Below are positions 1 to 8,742 of a DNA stretch of 64,000 nt, piece after piece. Below the pieces are notes generated by a model, which was not told the DNA's origin, ran no database searches, and saw only the letters and a program-made list of their open reading frames with translations. The position numbers were made by a program, and so were the translations under genes. Each line of letters opens with the position of its first letter. The first letter of the stretch is position 1. Origin of the DNA: Polyangiaceae bacterium (GTDB taxonomy: Bacteria > Myxococcota_A > Polyangia > Polyangiales > Polyangiaceae); the NCBI GenBank assembly GCA_016715885.1, contig JADJXL010000024.1, forward strand, positions 1 through 64,000, read 5' to 3'.

Positions 1-1418
1 ATCCCGGCGATATCGTCGAAGTGGACGAGGATCAGACGTATCCGGGAGGCGTCGTCTTCGATCGGCCCGGTACAGCGGCGCAAAAATCACCATTCGCGAA
101 TCCGCATCAATACGAAGAAAATCACGCGTTGACCGGAAAACAACACCATCGAAGCTGCGGCGAATCATTACCGTCTTCAGAAGGCTCGGTATGGGTGGTA
201 CGTCCCGCTTTGTTTTTATCATCGCGCGAATAACATCGTTCTACGTGATTCGGTGGTGCGGTCATCCCAAAGCAGGGCATCCTGGGGCCGACAACGACTC
301 CGGGTCCTGCTGTCAGGCTCCACCGAAGTCCACCATTGCGGCGGAGGCACGTTCGACCACCAAATCTACATGCTACCAACGAGGTCGATTATCCCGGCTC
401 CGTGTTCCGGATGCAGCATTGCTACGTGCATGATGCCAATGGTGGTAACTCGGTAAAATCGCGAGCGGAGCGCAACGAGACGTATTATAACTGGACCGAG
501 GCGCCATGTACCACGAGCTCGGAGCTGATTGGGCCGGATCCTGCCGGGGAGTGTCGGAAAACACGGCGCGGGAGGACTCCGACGTCGTCGGCAACGTGCC
601 GCGCAAAAGAAATACATTCGCCGTCGTCCGATTCGGGGGAGATGGGAACCGGCAGAGCAATGGTCGCTATCGCTTCGTGAACAACACCGTGATCACGCTG
701 GGCGGCGGAAGCGCCCGTGTTTCGACTCTTCGACGGGCTGGAGAGCGCTTGAGGCCCATAACAACGTTTTTTCTCCATCGGCGGTTCTGTCAACATGGTC
801 AGGAGGTCGAGGCGGACTGGAGCACTGGACGCAGCTCTTCGCGGGCAGCAACAACTGGGCAATCAATGGGAACGACGAACATCCCGGCCGATTGGAGCGG
901 CACGATCCTGGGGACAACCCGGCTTCCTGAACATCGACGCCAATGACCTGTCATATCGACATGCAAAGTCGCTCGTCGATGCAGGTGCGAATGCGACATC
1001 GGGGCCACCCGGTCATGATTTTTCCTCAGCCGCTGGACAAACCGCTGTGGCATCCGCCGTCCCACACCGTCAAGCGAGCGGCGCAGCATCGTCACGGCCG
1101 AGCCCGGCGCCATCGATATCGGGGCCTGTGAATTCAATGCTGGTGGCGCTGGTGGGAGCGGTGGCGGCAGCAGCAGAAGCAGCAGTGGGGCTGGGGCGCA
1201 GGTGTGGGCGGTAATGGCGGCGGTGGCGGTGGGGGCGGTGATGGCGGTGATGGAGGCAGCGGAAAGAAGGCGGTTTCGGTGCGAGCGGTAATGAACCGGC
1301 GGCGTCATCGAGTTGCGGGTGCCCGTACGATGAGGGGATCCTACGGGGAAACGTTGCATGGGCGCTGTCCTTGTTGTCACTTTCAGCATTCGCGAGCAGG
1401 CGCAGGCGCAGCTCGTGA
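1..1418 (+). pseudogene. Frame-disrupted right-handed beta-helix surface protein with MYXO-CTERM-like tail (5' end outside window)
   Basis: Pieces of one protein can be followed through all three forward frames. They run from GDIVEVDEDQTYPGG near the window start, through right-handed beta-helix-like stretches (HYCYVHDA-type, RYRFVNNTVITLGG, EAHNNVF), to DIGACEFNAGG near 1120. This is the pattern of the choice-of-anchor/parallel beta-helix proteins. A Gly/Ser linker follows, then SSCGC, a hydrophobic stretch (AWALSLLSLSAFA) and SRRRRSS before a TGA at 1416-1418. The Cys plus transmembrane segment plus Arg cluster matches the MYXO-CTERM surface-sorting signal known in myxobacteria. At least four frame changes are needed between about 230 and 1100. 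Either the gene has decayed or this part of the sequence has indel errors. The start lies before base 1. Confidence 0.72.
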
Positions 1419-1608
1419 TTTTGGTAGCGAAAGATCCCGGCCGTACAAGCGTGCGGTTCGAGCGGCAGGAGGATGTGCCGCAGGGGCTCGCTGCGGTCAT
1501 TCTCATCACTGACGTTGGCGGTCGCGACCTCCGTGACAGACAGCGCATGCCCGCGGACGAGCGAATGCCGCAAGGGTGTGCGGCGGCTGCCCGACCAGGT
1601 CGAAGACG

Positions 1609-2573
1609 TCAGGGCGTGCCGCTGACGCCCCCCCATTGCCACGAATACAGCGCACGATGTCCCTCTTTGTCCTTCGGGCTCAGCGTCATCGTGGGCGAGC
1701 CCTTTCCGCAGAAAAACTGCATGACGGATTGAGGATCGTAATCGGTCAGCCTACGCCATTGGTTATTTTCGTAGCTACAGGCATTCACCTCGCCCACGTA
1801 TTCGTGCCGGTAGCCGAGGATGTGACCCAGCTCGTGACGTAGAATTCCCGTCGAATGCCCTTCGGCCCGAAACCATGCCGGCATGATGTACAGGTACCGA
1901 TGGCTGGCGAGCTCCCCAGGAAAAAAGGAAAGCGCGACATATTTCGTCGCAGGGTCGTACTTGACGACGAATGTCAGGTCATCGCCGGGTACGAGGCCTT
2001 TCTCACCGTCGCGCGGGTGTGGTTCGATGCGTAGACGGCAGTCGCGGCAAACAGCAACCCAATCGGAAGCTGCTTCTTGCAGTTCGCGCACGACGCGGTT
2101 GGCATCGAGTCCCCTTGTGGTGAACGAATCCCGATCGATCACGTACGGTGAGATGGCGGCTTTCCAATCCCAGAAATTCCAGCGGCCGTCTTTGATGTCG
2201 CCCTTCAATTTGATGGATTGCAAAGTTGCCGGGAGGAGCTTGCCAATCAAAGCTTTTCGTTTGTCGGCGCGCTCGTGCTTGGCCATCGCTCGCTTGATGC
2301 CGTGGAGGCGTTGTGCATCAGGGCCGCGGGTCGATGCGATGTAATGAGGGAGGTTTTCGATACCAAACGTCGCCTTCGGAAGACGAGCAACGGTCCGAAG
2401 GTGGGCAGAACGCTCGCGAGTTGCGCGATGTTTTGGGCATCAGAGGGATCGGCCATGGCTGCTTGATGCGCCTTGACGATGGGGTGTTGGTTCGCCCCGC
2501 ATTGGACCCCCAGCATCAGCGCGCCGATGGCCAGCGCGCCGATGCTCGTTCGTGCAACCCGTTGGGTGATCAT
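1609..2573 (-). pseudogene. Secreted zinc metalloprotease (HExxHxxGxxH), one frameshift
   Basis: The start at 2573 (MITQRVARTSIGALAIGALM) gives a signal peptide ending near VQCG. The reading frame breaks near 2395, within LPTFG/RTVARLP, and the rest (from about 2390 down to 1609) continues in another frame. The downstream part carries RHELGHILGYRHEY, a metzincin-type HExxHxxGxxH zinc site, and a following SVMQFF stretch that could be the Met-turn. The start overlaps the stop of the upstream outer-membrane-type gene by four bases (ATGA), so it is the last gene of a three-gene operon. An exported peptidase is likely; its substrate is unknown. An intact shorter product from an internal start at 2286 would lack the signal peptide. 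The break may be a sequencing indel. Confidence 0.75.
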
Positions 2574-3727
2574 TGCGACGACCCTGAGAATTGGCTCACG
2601 CTCGTGCGGAGGAGGTTCACGAGCTCGGTCGACAACGTGACGCCTAAATAACCTCGAAAGAGAATGGTGTCTTGTGTTGGTGGCGCTTCGCCGGGCTGAA
2701 GAATCATGCCGGTTTCGTACGTATCCGCCAAGCGCAAGCCTTTGACGGCGGCAACGCCTCCACCAATGGCAAAACCTGAAATGGGCTCGAAGATGATCCC
2801 GGCATAGCCTTGCTCGGGCTTCGAGATGTTGAGATCGATGCCGATTTGCAGGCCGATCCAATCACCTGGTCGAGAGAAGTTGGGTTTGATGGCATGTTGA
2901 GGGTGACCTCCAGGGTAGATGTTCAGCGCGAGGGCTGTCTTGACCATGGTATCGGAGACCTGCGAAATGACTCGGTCGGACGAACCCGGCAGAGGGTTTG
3001 CGTAATAGTTGCGTTGTCCCATGATCACAACGGGCACCATCAATCCGAGATCGACGAAGTATCGGCCGCGTTCGACGGGGATGCTGAACGTTCGCTTGGA
3101 AATGAAGTCGCTGTCCGCATTCTCTTTGGACCGCAGCTCCACACGGAGAGATAGCATTTTCGCGGTGACGGTCATCGTCGTCTCCGCGATCACGGCGGGC
3201 GCGACAACTTCTGCTCCCGCGCCGCCAGATGCTCGTGCGAGCGAATCGGTGCTGGTGACACCATTGACGCTAACGCGCGTGAAGTTGGCCTTGTTGTTTG
3301 GACCAATCACTTTGATGACCAAGGTTTCGTCGGGCACGAGCTTGGGAATGGTTTCGTCGTCTTGAAAAAGATTGCCTTCGTTATCCATGCAGAAGATGAG
3401 GCGATCGCTGCACTTGGCATCGACAAAGGTTTTCCCGAGGTCCAGCTTTTCCGTTACCGGTGGACCGGCAGGGGTTGCCGATGACGCCGCGGGAGGAGCG
3501 GTGTTTGCCGATGGCACGTTGGTCGCGATGGGTGCGCTCGATGATGCAGCGGGCGGCGACGCGGACGCACTGCTTGCGGCCGACGAGCTATTGGCGACCG
3601 CGGGGGGCTTTTGGTTCGCTGGGGGGGTTTGTGCGTGGACGGCAGCGAGCGGCACGAAACACACGGCGCCAATGACGATGGCCACCGGAAGGCCGATGTT
3701 TCGTTCAGGATCCTTGACCGTATTCAT
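2570..3727 (-). CDS. Secreted / outer-membrane-type protein of unknown function
   Basis: This is a 385-residue protein. It begins with a basic N-terminus and a signal peptide (LPVAIVIGAVCFVPLAAVHA) ending at AHA. A Ser/Ala/Pro-rich low-complexity linker follows at roughly residues 32-90, then a folded domain with two Cys (AKCSDRLIFC). The C-terminal half has alternating, Gly-rich strands (PISGFAIGGGVAAVKGLRLA) that would fit a small beta-barrel. It overlaps the lipoprotein upstream (3724-3727) and the metalloprotease downstream (2570-2573) by ATGA each, so all three are probably co-translated. No family was recognised. A role in surface assembly or peptidase localisation is only suggested by the neighbours. 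Confidence 0.7.
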   Translation of the reverse strand: MNTVKDPERNIGLPVAIVIGAVCFVPLAAVHAQTPPANQKPPAVANSSSAASSASASPPAASSSAPIATNVPSANTAPPAASSATPAGPPVTEKLDLGKTFVDAKCSDRLIFCMDNEGNLFQDDETIPKLVPDETLVIKVIGPNNKANFTRVSVNGVTSTDSLARASGGAGAEVVAPAVIAETTMTVTAKMLSLRVELRSKENADSDFISKRTFSIPVERGRYFVDLGLMVPVVIMGQRNYYANPLPGSSDRVISQVSDTMVKTALALNIYPGGHPQHAIKPNFSRPGDWIGLQIGIDLNISKPEQGYAGIIFEPISGFAIGGGVAAVKGLRLADTYETGMILQPGEAPPTQDTILFRGYLGVTLSTELVNLLRTSVSQFSGSSQ

Positions 3728-4366
3728 ATTCCACCTCCGCTACCACCATTGCCGCCCATTCCACCCGAATTGCCCCCGCTGCCCCCGCTGCCGCCACCGC
3801 CGCCCGATGAGCTCGATGAGCTCGATGAGCTCGATGAGCTCGATGAGCTCGATGACGACGACGCCGTCGAACTCGACGAACCATTGCCGCCGCTGCCGCC
3901 GCCCTCGTCGGGCTCATTCTCTTTTGCCGATGCGAGGCTGATTTTTTTGACGACGGAATAGACGCGTGTGCCGGTGATTTCGCAAATCAAGTCACCAGAA
4001 GGCTCTTTTGCAGGTTCGAGGGCTTCCTCCAGCAATTGCACTTCGAGCGATGCCTCTTGGTCGTCGGGGATCACGCTGAGCCGCGTGAGGGCGTAGGTAT
4101 CGGCACCTGGTCCAAGCGGAATGCAGGATGCACGTTGGGCCGCGGTCTGTCCCGGCAGAACGGGGCCTTCTGCGGGTACGAACAGTCAATGTTTTGCCGC
4201 CGCGTGATTGAATGCTCACGTAACGACCGAGTTCCTCGGAACTTGGTTGAGCATCGTCGTTGCTCAGGGCAACGATGAGCAATGGCGCGTCGGACGTGGG
4301 TTCACTGCACCCAAGGATGATGCAAGCGATCAGGGGCAATCCCAAGAGCGGGATCATTCTCCTCAT
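3724..4366 (-). pseudogene. Lipoprotein with poly-Ser/Gly C-terminus, one frameshift
   Basis: The start at 4366 is preceded by a strong GGAGGAA ribosome site. The protein opens MRRMIPLLGLPLIACIILGC, a clear lipobox ending ILGC. The frame shifts near 4180, between GGKTLTV and FVPAEGPVLPG. The rest continues in another frame (LTRLSVIPDDQEASLE) to the stop at 3724. The C-terminal third is unusual: a long Ser run and GGS repeats, with little globular sequence after about residue 150. It is the first gene of the operon with the outer-membrane-type protein and metalloprotease. The single frameshift, in a run of genes that all show one, may be a sequence error. The function is unknown. Confidence 0.65.
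3806..3850. repeat. 9-bp tandem repeat (gatgagctc x5) encoding poly-Ser
   Basis: Five exact copies of GATGAGCTC lie head to tail, with degenerate copies after them. Read on the minus strand they encode an uninterrupted Ser run in the lipoprotein's tail. Being in units of three codons, the array can change length without breaking the frame. Confidence 0.9.
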
Positions 4367-4618
4367 GGATTCCTCCAGCACGGCGAAGTCAGCGAGCTGC
4401 TTGGCTTCGGGGCATTCGGCGGAGATGCATTTGCATGCCGTGTGCCAATGGGCGCCTGTGTCGCCTCGAAGGGTGACCAAAGGCCGGACGTCGCAACTTG
4501 CGGAAAAAACGCGGGGCGGTTCGATGCATTGGCGTGGCCGAGGAATTGTCGGCGCAAAAGATGCGTGTAGCATGCAGGCCATGCGGGAGGTCGGTGTGCG
4601 TGGTTGCGCGTGGGGATT

Positions 4619-4802
4619 GGCATGGCGCCGACGGGCGGTGCTTCGGGAATGGCATGGCGCCGACGGGCGGTGCTTCGGGAATGGCATGGCGCCGACGGGC
4701 GGTGCTTCGGGAATGGCATGGCGCCGACGGGCGGTGCTTCGGGAATGGCACGGCGCCGACGGGCGGTGCTTCGGGAATGGCACGGCGCCGACGGGCGGTG
4801 CT
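4619..4802. repeat. 32-bp tandem repeat, 5.75 copies
   Basis: Units begin at 4619, 4651, 4683, 4715, 4747 and 4779. They are nearly identical: copies five and six change GGCATGG to GGCACGG, and the sixth stops after 24 bases. There are no spacers, so this is not a CRISPR array. The unit length is not a multiple of three and all six frames are open, so translated ORFs here are artefacts. The array lies in the gene-free stretch 4367-4924 between two divergently transcribed genes. Nothing else recognisable is in that stretch apart from the GGGGGGA ribosome site just before 4925. Confidence 0.95.
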
Positions 4803-4924
4803 CCGCCCTGCGCACTTCCGTGAGCGACGGACACCATCGTCGCAATCTGCAATTCTTCGCTGCGCTGTTCGAACCAACTCGAAACATCGTCGATTCGACT
4901 TCATGATTCCTTTGGGGGGAAGTC

Positions 4925-6549
4925 ATGAACAGTCGACCTTACGAGCTCTACATTTCGCTCGATGCGCTACAGCAATCATGGCAGGCAACCACGGCGTGGG
5001 AAAACGAGGCGCATTTGCGAGCAGCCCTCGTGTCGCTCGAGTTGACGTTCTTGCTCATCGAAGAAACGTGGCGCGATACCCGACGATACGTACGCAAACG
5101 AGATCGAATCGACCGTTTGTGGAACAGCGCAACCATGCAAATTCGGCTCCTCGCCGACGTACTCGATAATGCACGTCCACCCGAAAGCACGTTTTCGACG
5201 TCGCCGTCGCATTCTACGAATTTATGTGTGCTCCGGACATTCGAGCATCCAAAGCGCAACGTGCGGCATTTTGTCGACGAATATGCCACGCTGCTCGACG
5301 AAGTGCCCATTCTGTTGGGATTGGAAGTGGAAATCGAACAATTCGCTGCCGCGTATGGTTTATCAATGCCATCCCGCTGCGCCGAGCGCTTGCAGTTGCC
5401 TTACGATACGTGGATCCAACCGGAGCGAATCGCCGCCATTTTCCGACGCCGTACGTTCAATGCCGAGGACCGCTTTGTTTCGCCACGACGCACCAAAGCA
5501 TCGAATGCTGGATGTTCATCGTTCTGGGCGCATTGGCATCTGCCGAAACGTCGACCGAAAAACAGAATTATGCACAGGCCGCCATGGCGATCGAAAAAGC
5601 GACCAAAATCATGACTTATCTATCGGGCGCCATCATGATCCTCGAGACGCTGGTGCTGGCCGATTATCATCCGCTCCGCGTACGTCTTCGTGATGCAAGC
5701 GGCGCGCAATCACGCCAAATTGCCGATGCCATGGCCGCATGCCGGCGAATCGGCACGCAATTGAGCACGGACATGCAACGCCGCGAATTGTCTTTTTTGA
5801 CCATGTACCAAGCTCCCGACGTTCATCCAACCGAACATGCTTTCGCGGAAGCGCTGACGACGCTCGAACATCGGTGCGCCTTATTCTTGTTCAATCATTA
5901 TAAATTGGCCACGCGTATCCTGGGCTCGGGCAGCTTGGGTTCATTGGGGGTGGAAGTCGGAACGCTCGTGAATCGGTTCGTCGAACCCATGCATCCCGCT
6001 CTCGACCAAGCCCGTTATCGGTACAATGTCTTCACGAGTTTTGCGTATGGGCGCCATGCCGGCACCATGGTCAGCGAGCTCGAACGCGCCGACCCCGTAT
6101 CGAGCCGTCTACCCGCCGCGGTCGATGAAAATCGCATTCGCGAAGTCACCAGCGTGTATTTCGCAGCCATGGAAACCATGGACATCGATCGTTGGGTTGC
6201 GCTGTTTTCGAAAAGTGGAACCGTCGAATCGCCCATTGGCAGCCGTCCATTTCGAGGTCATGCGGGACTTCGCGTCATGTTTCGCAATTTCATGAAAGCA
6301 TTCGCGCCGAGCGTGGTCGTGACCGTACGCGCCGTCCGCATCGATGCTCCACGTGGTTATGCCGAAGTTGATTGGCAAATCGACACGTCTCATCAAAAAA
6401 TGCCCATTACGTACGCGGGAACCGAATGTTTCCAATTCACGGCTGCTGGAGAATCGCACACGTCGTCGTACACGATGACCCCGAAGAAATTGCTTTGCAA
6501 ATGTTGTCCCCGGAACGAACGACGCGCTTGTCCTTCGCAAAAAACATGA
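4925..6549 (+). pseudogene. Tryptophan 2,3-dioxygenase-like protein fused to a SnoaL/NTF2-like domain, two frameshifts
   Basis: The ATG at 4925 follows a GGGGGGA ribosome site. Frame 2 runs to about 5470, then frame 1 continues. The joined product has an N-terminal helical region, then features of the heme tryptophan 2,3-dioxygenase family. These are TTHQSIECW, matching the family's THQ-x2-E-x-W active-site helix; ILETLVLADYHPLR; and FNHYKLATRILG followed by GSLGSLG, where the family's proximal heme His and GTGGS loop lie. The C-terminal ~130 residues (ENRIREVTSVYFAAMETMD onward) look like a SnoaL/NTF2 fold. A second shift near 6450 is likely, since GRIAHVVVHDDPEEIA in frame 3 completes that fold better than the frame-1 end at 6549. 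Reaction and substrate are unknown. Relatives include true tryptophan dioxygenases and secondary-metabolism homologues. Confidence 0.68.
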
Positions 6550-6555
6550 GTTTTT

Positions 6556-7238
6556 TCAACGAATTCGTTCGAGCGCTGCGCGAAGAGTCGGCAGTGTCTC
6601 CACGACGGCGAGATCGGCATCCAAACGGACGAGCTCTTTGGCCACGGCGCTACGCAATCCACACAAAACGACCTTGGTCCCCAGCAAACGAAGCGCCGCA
6701 CACGTGCGCAAGAGATGACTTGCCGTCAAAGCGTCCACGTCGTCGAGACCGGTCAAATCCACGATGACGAGCCGAGTCGCTCGCTCGTGCACGCGCGTGA
6801 GCAATGCCTGGGTGAGCAATGCTTCGCGCTCGCGATCGATTGCGCCGATGATGGGCATCGCGACGACTCCATGCGCCACTTCGAGGATGGGCGCCGATAA
6901 TGCCCGAATCGTCTCGGCTTGTTTTTCGACGACCGCCAACTGAGGTTCGAGCTCGCGCACGCTTTGGTTGTACACGTGCACCATTTTCTCGATGCGCGCC
7001 TCGTATTGCGCAGTCTCGTCCAATGCCGCCGCGAGATCTTGCTCGCGTTGACGCAATTTGGTCTGCGTTTTACGGAGCGTATGCGCGCATTGACGCAGGC
7101 GATCCAAAGTACATGCAATTCGGCCGGACCCGCGGTGAGCGCAGGGCAATCATCACAGGCGCCCATTGTATCGAGGAACTCCTCGAGGGACACGTTCGCC
7201 TGTGATGCAACTCCAAGCAAACATTCCGCGCAGCGCAT
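6556..7238 (-). pseudogene. STAS-domain regulatory protein (RsbR/RsbS-like), one frameshift
   Basis: The start at 7238 (MRCAECLLGVASQ) lies two bases after the FIST-protein stop. The frame changes near 7110, between AGPAELH and TLDRLRQCAHTL. The N-terminus has two CxxC pairs (CAEC, CDDC) that could bind a metal. A coiled coil follows (QTKLRQREQDLAAAL onward), and then a C-terminal STAS domain with the typical VIVDLTGLDDVD strand-loop and the LRLLGTKVVLCG core. STAS domains of this kind act in partner-switching or stressosome-like signalling. The neighbouring FIST sensor suggests the pair works as one input module. The frameshift may be an error; an intact shorter ORF starts at 7149. Confidence 0.75.
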
Positions 7239-7240
7239 CT

Positions 7241-8398
7241 TCAAGACCCGAGCAACACCACTGTGAATGTCGCGTCGTGACACACCGTCGTGTCGCGCAC
7301 GGGGGAAAGCTCGCCATAGGTGTAAAATCCAACTTTGGGAATGGCAGCGTCGAGGGATCGAAACGCACGCCGTATTTCCTCTTGATACCTCGATCCGAGG
7401 ATCAACTTGCGGCAAGCACAACCAAATATGAGGGCAACGTCGGGCTTGGGCACTTTCTCGAGGGCTTCATTCACGGCCATGCCGGCTGCTTCGAGCAAAT
7501 CATCTTTGGTGGAACACGTCAGCCGGACCTTCGATCCGACCGCGATTTCGCTGCTCAAAAGCAATCCGCCGCGTTCTTCGTCGAGCTTGCGGACGACACG
7601 CACGACATTGGTGCGATCGTCGGAATCCATGTAATCGCCATCGAGGCTGGGTACGCACAAAAGGGGAAACTCGATGCCCACCATCTGCTGATCCCGCACG
7701 GTTTGTCCCAGAAATTCTTTGTAAATGCGCAATGCAGGCACACCATCGAGCTCGAGGATGAGGTTTTTTCCTTCCACACGCGTCACCGTACGCACGTTGC
7801 CGACGGGCTGAAAACCCGACTTTGCTGCAGTGGCAATGGTCATGTTGCCACGCAAGGCCAAAGCGACCGCGCCACCACTCAACACTTCGCGACCATGAAT
7901 TTCGTACGTTCGCTCGAATGCCAGATGCTCGGCAGCCACGCCGCCCACGATTGGGAACTTCGTACCCAATACATCTTGCATTCCACGCACGAGATCCGCG
8001 GGACTCCCCATGATTCCGTCGGCAAATGTAATGAGGATATTCGGCTCGAATGCTTTGGCTCGTTTTGCAAGCTCGCGACCCGCAGCGCGGCCATCCGGCA
8101 ACATATGGTCCACCTTGTAGGCAGCACAATCGATGTCGGTAAAACCCATTGCGGTGACCGACCCCGTGAGCGCTTCTTCGGCGTTGATTTCACCAAAACT
8201 CGAACACCCTACGACAATGGTATCGTCGGGCAATCGCCGGCCAAGTCCGTCCATGACGCTGCGCGGATCATGTCGGCTGGAGACGAAAAGAAGGATACAG
8301 CGCGGAGCTGCACCGAGCTCGAGAATCAACCCCTCGGCAACTTCTTTCCCAGCAATCGTCGATGATGGATGCACGATGGATACGGTCGCTACTCGCAT
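7241..8398 (-). CDS. FIST-domain sensor protein (FIST_N + FIST_C)
   Basis: The chosen start at 8398 (MRVATVSIV) has a GGGGGG ribosome site six bases upstream; an earlier ATG at 8404 abuts that site and is less likely. The N-terminal half (to about residue 190) matches FIST_N, with LLFVSSRHDP, IVVGCSSFGEI and ILITFADGIMGSP. The C-terminal half has the FIST_C features IYKEFLGQTV, LLLSSEIAVG and the end VGFYTYGELSP. FIST domains are predicted small-ligand sensors in prokaryotic signal transduction. There is no kinase or transmembrane segment here, so output probably passes to the STAS protein encoded two bases downstream. The gene is intact, unlike its neighbours. Confidence 0.88.
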   Translation of the reverse strand: MRVATVSIVHPSSTIAGKEVAEGLILELGAAPRCILLFVSSRHDPRSVMDGLGRRLPDDTIVVGCSSFGEINAEEALTGSVTAMGFTDIDCAAYKVDHMLPDGRAAGRELAKRAKAFEPNILITFADGIMGSPADLVRGMQDVLGTKFPIVGGVAAEHLAFERTYEIHGREVLSGGAVALALRGNMTIATAAKSGFQPVGNVRTVTRVEGKNLILELDGVPALRIYKEFLGQTVRDQQMVGIEFPLLCVPSLDGDYMDSDDRTNVVRVVRKLDEERGGLLLSSEIAVGSKVRLTCSTKDDLLEAAGMAVNEALEKVPKPDVALIFGCACRKLILGSRYQEEIRRAFRSLDAAIPKVGFYTYGELSPVRDTTVCHDATFTVVLLGS

Positions 8399-8557
8399 GG
8401 TCATCCCCCCAAAAACCACAGCCATTTCGCGGACGACGACGACGCGCCCGGACTCTGCCATGGTCACACCAAGGTGACCGAAGCTCAATGGATGCGCAAT
8501 GCTGAATTTTGGAAAATGGGAACAATCTGCAAGGCCACCGGAATGCCCGGGACACGT

Positions 8558-8683
8558 TCATTGCAATGCTTTGGACGTTTGCGCATGGCGGTCATATTGC
8601 GAACCGGCGAGAACCTCGGCTGCCATTTCGTTCATTGGTGGCGCCTCGTGCGTGTCGACCAGCGGCACGATGGGGGTAGACAT
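8558..8683 (-). CDS. Possible 41-residue small protein upstream of the FIST gene
   Basis: This short frame opens MSTPIVPLVDTHEAPP and ends SKALQ. It sits in the otherwise empty stretch 8399-8742, on the same strand as the FIST-STAS pair and about 160 bases upstream of it. No convincing ribosome site precedes it and no family is recognised, so it may be chance. The rest of 8399-8742 holds presumably the promoters of the divergent FIST and 8743 genes, but no clear motif was seen. Confidence 0.25.
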   Translation of the reverse strand: MSTPIVPLVDTHEAPPMNEMAAEVLAGSQYDRHAQTSKALQ

Positions 8684-8742
8684 GAGAGGCGCGAAAATGA
8701 GAACACGGCGTCGTCACGCCTGCGTACCCAAGGACACGCCCA

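Noticed and set aside
4619..4802. CRISPR array
   Set aside because: Units follow each other directly without spacers; no cas genes nearby.
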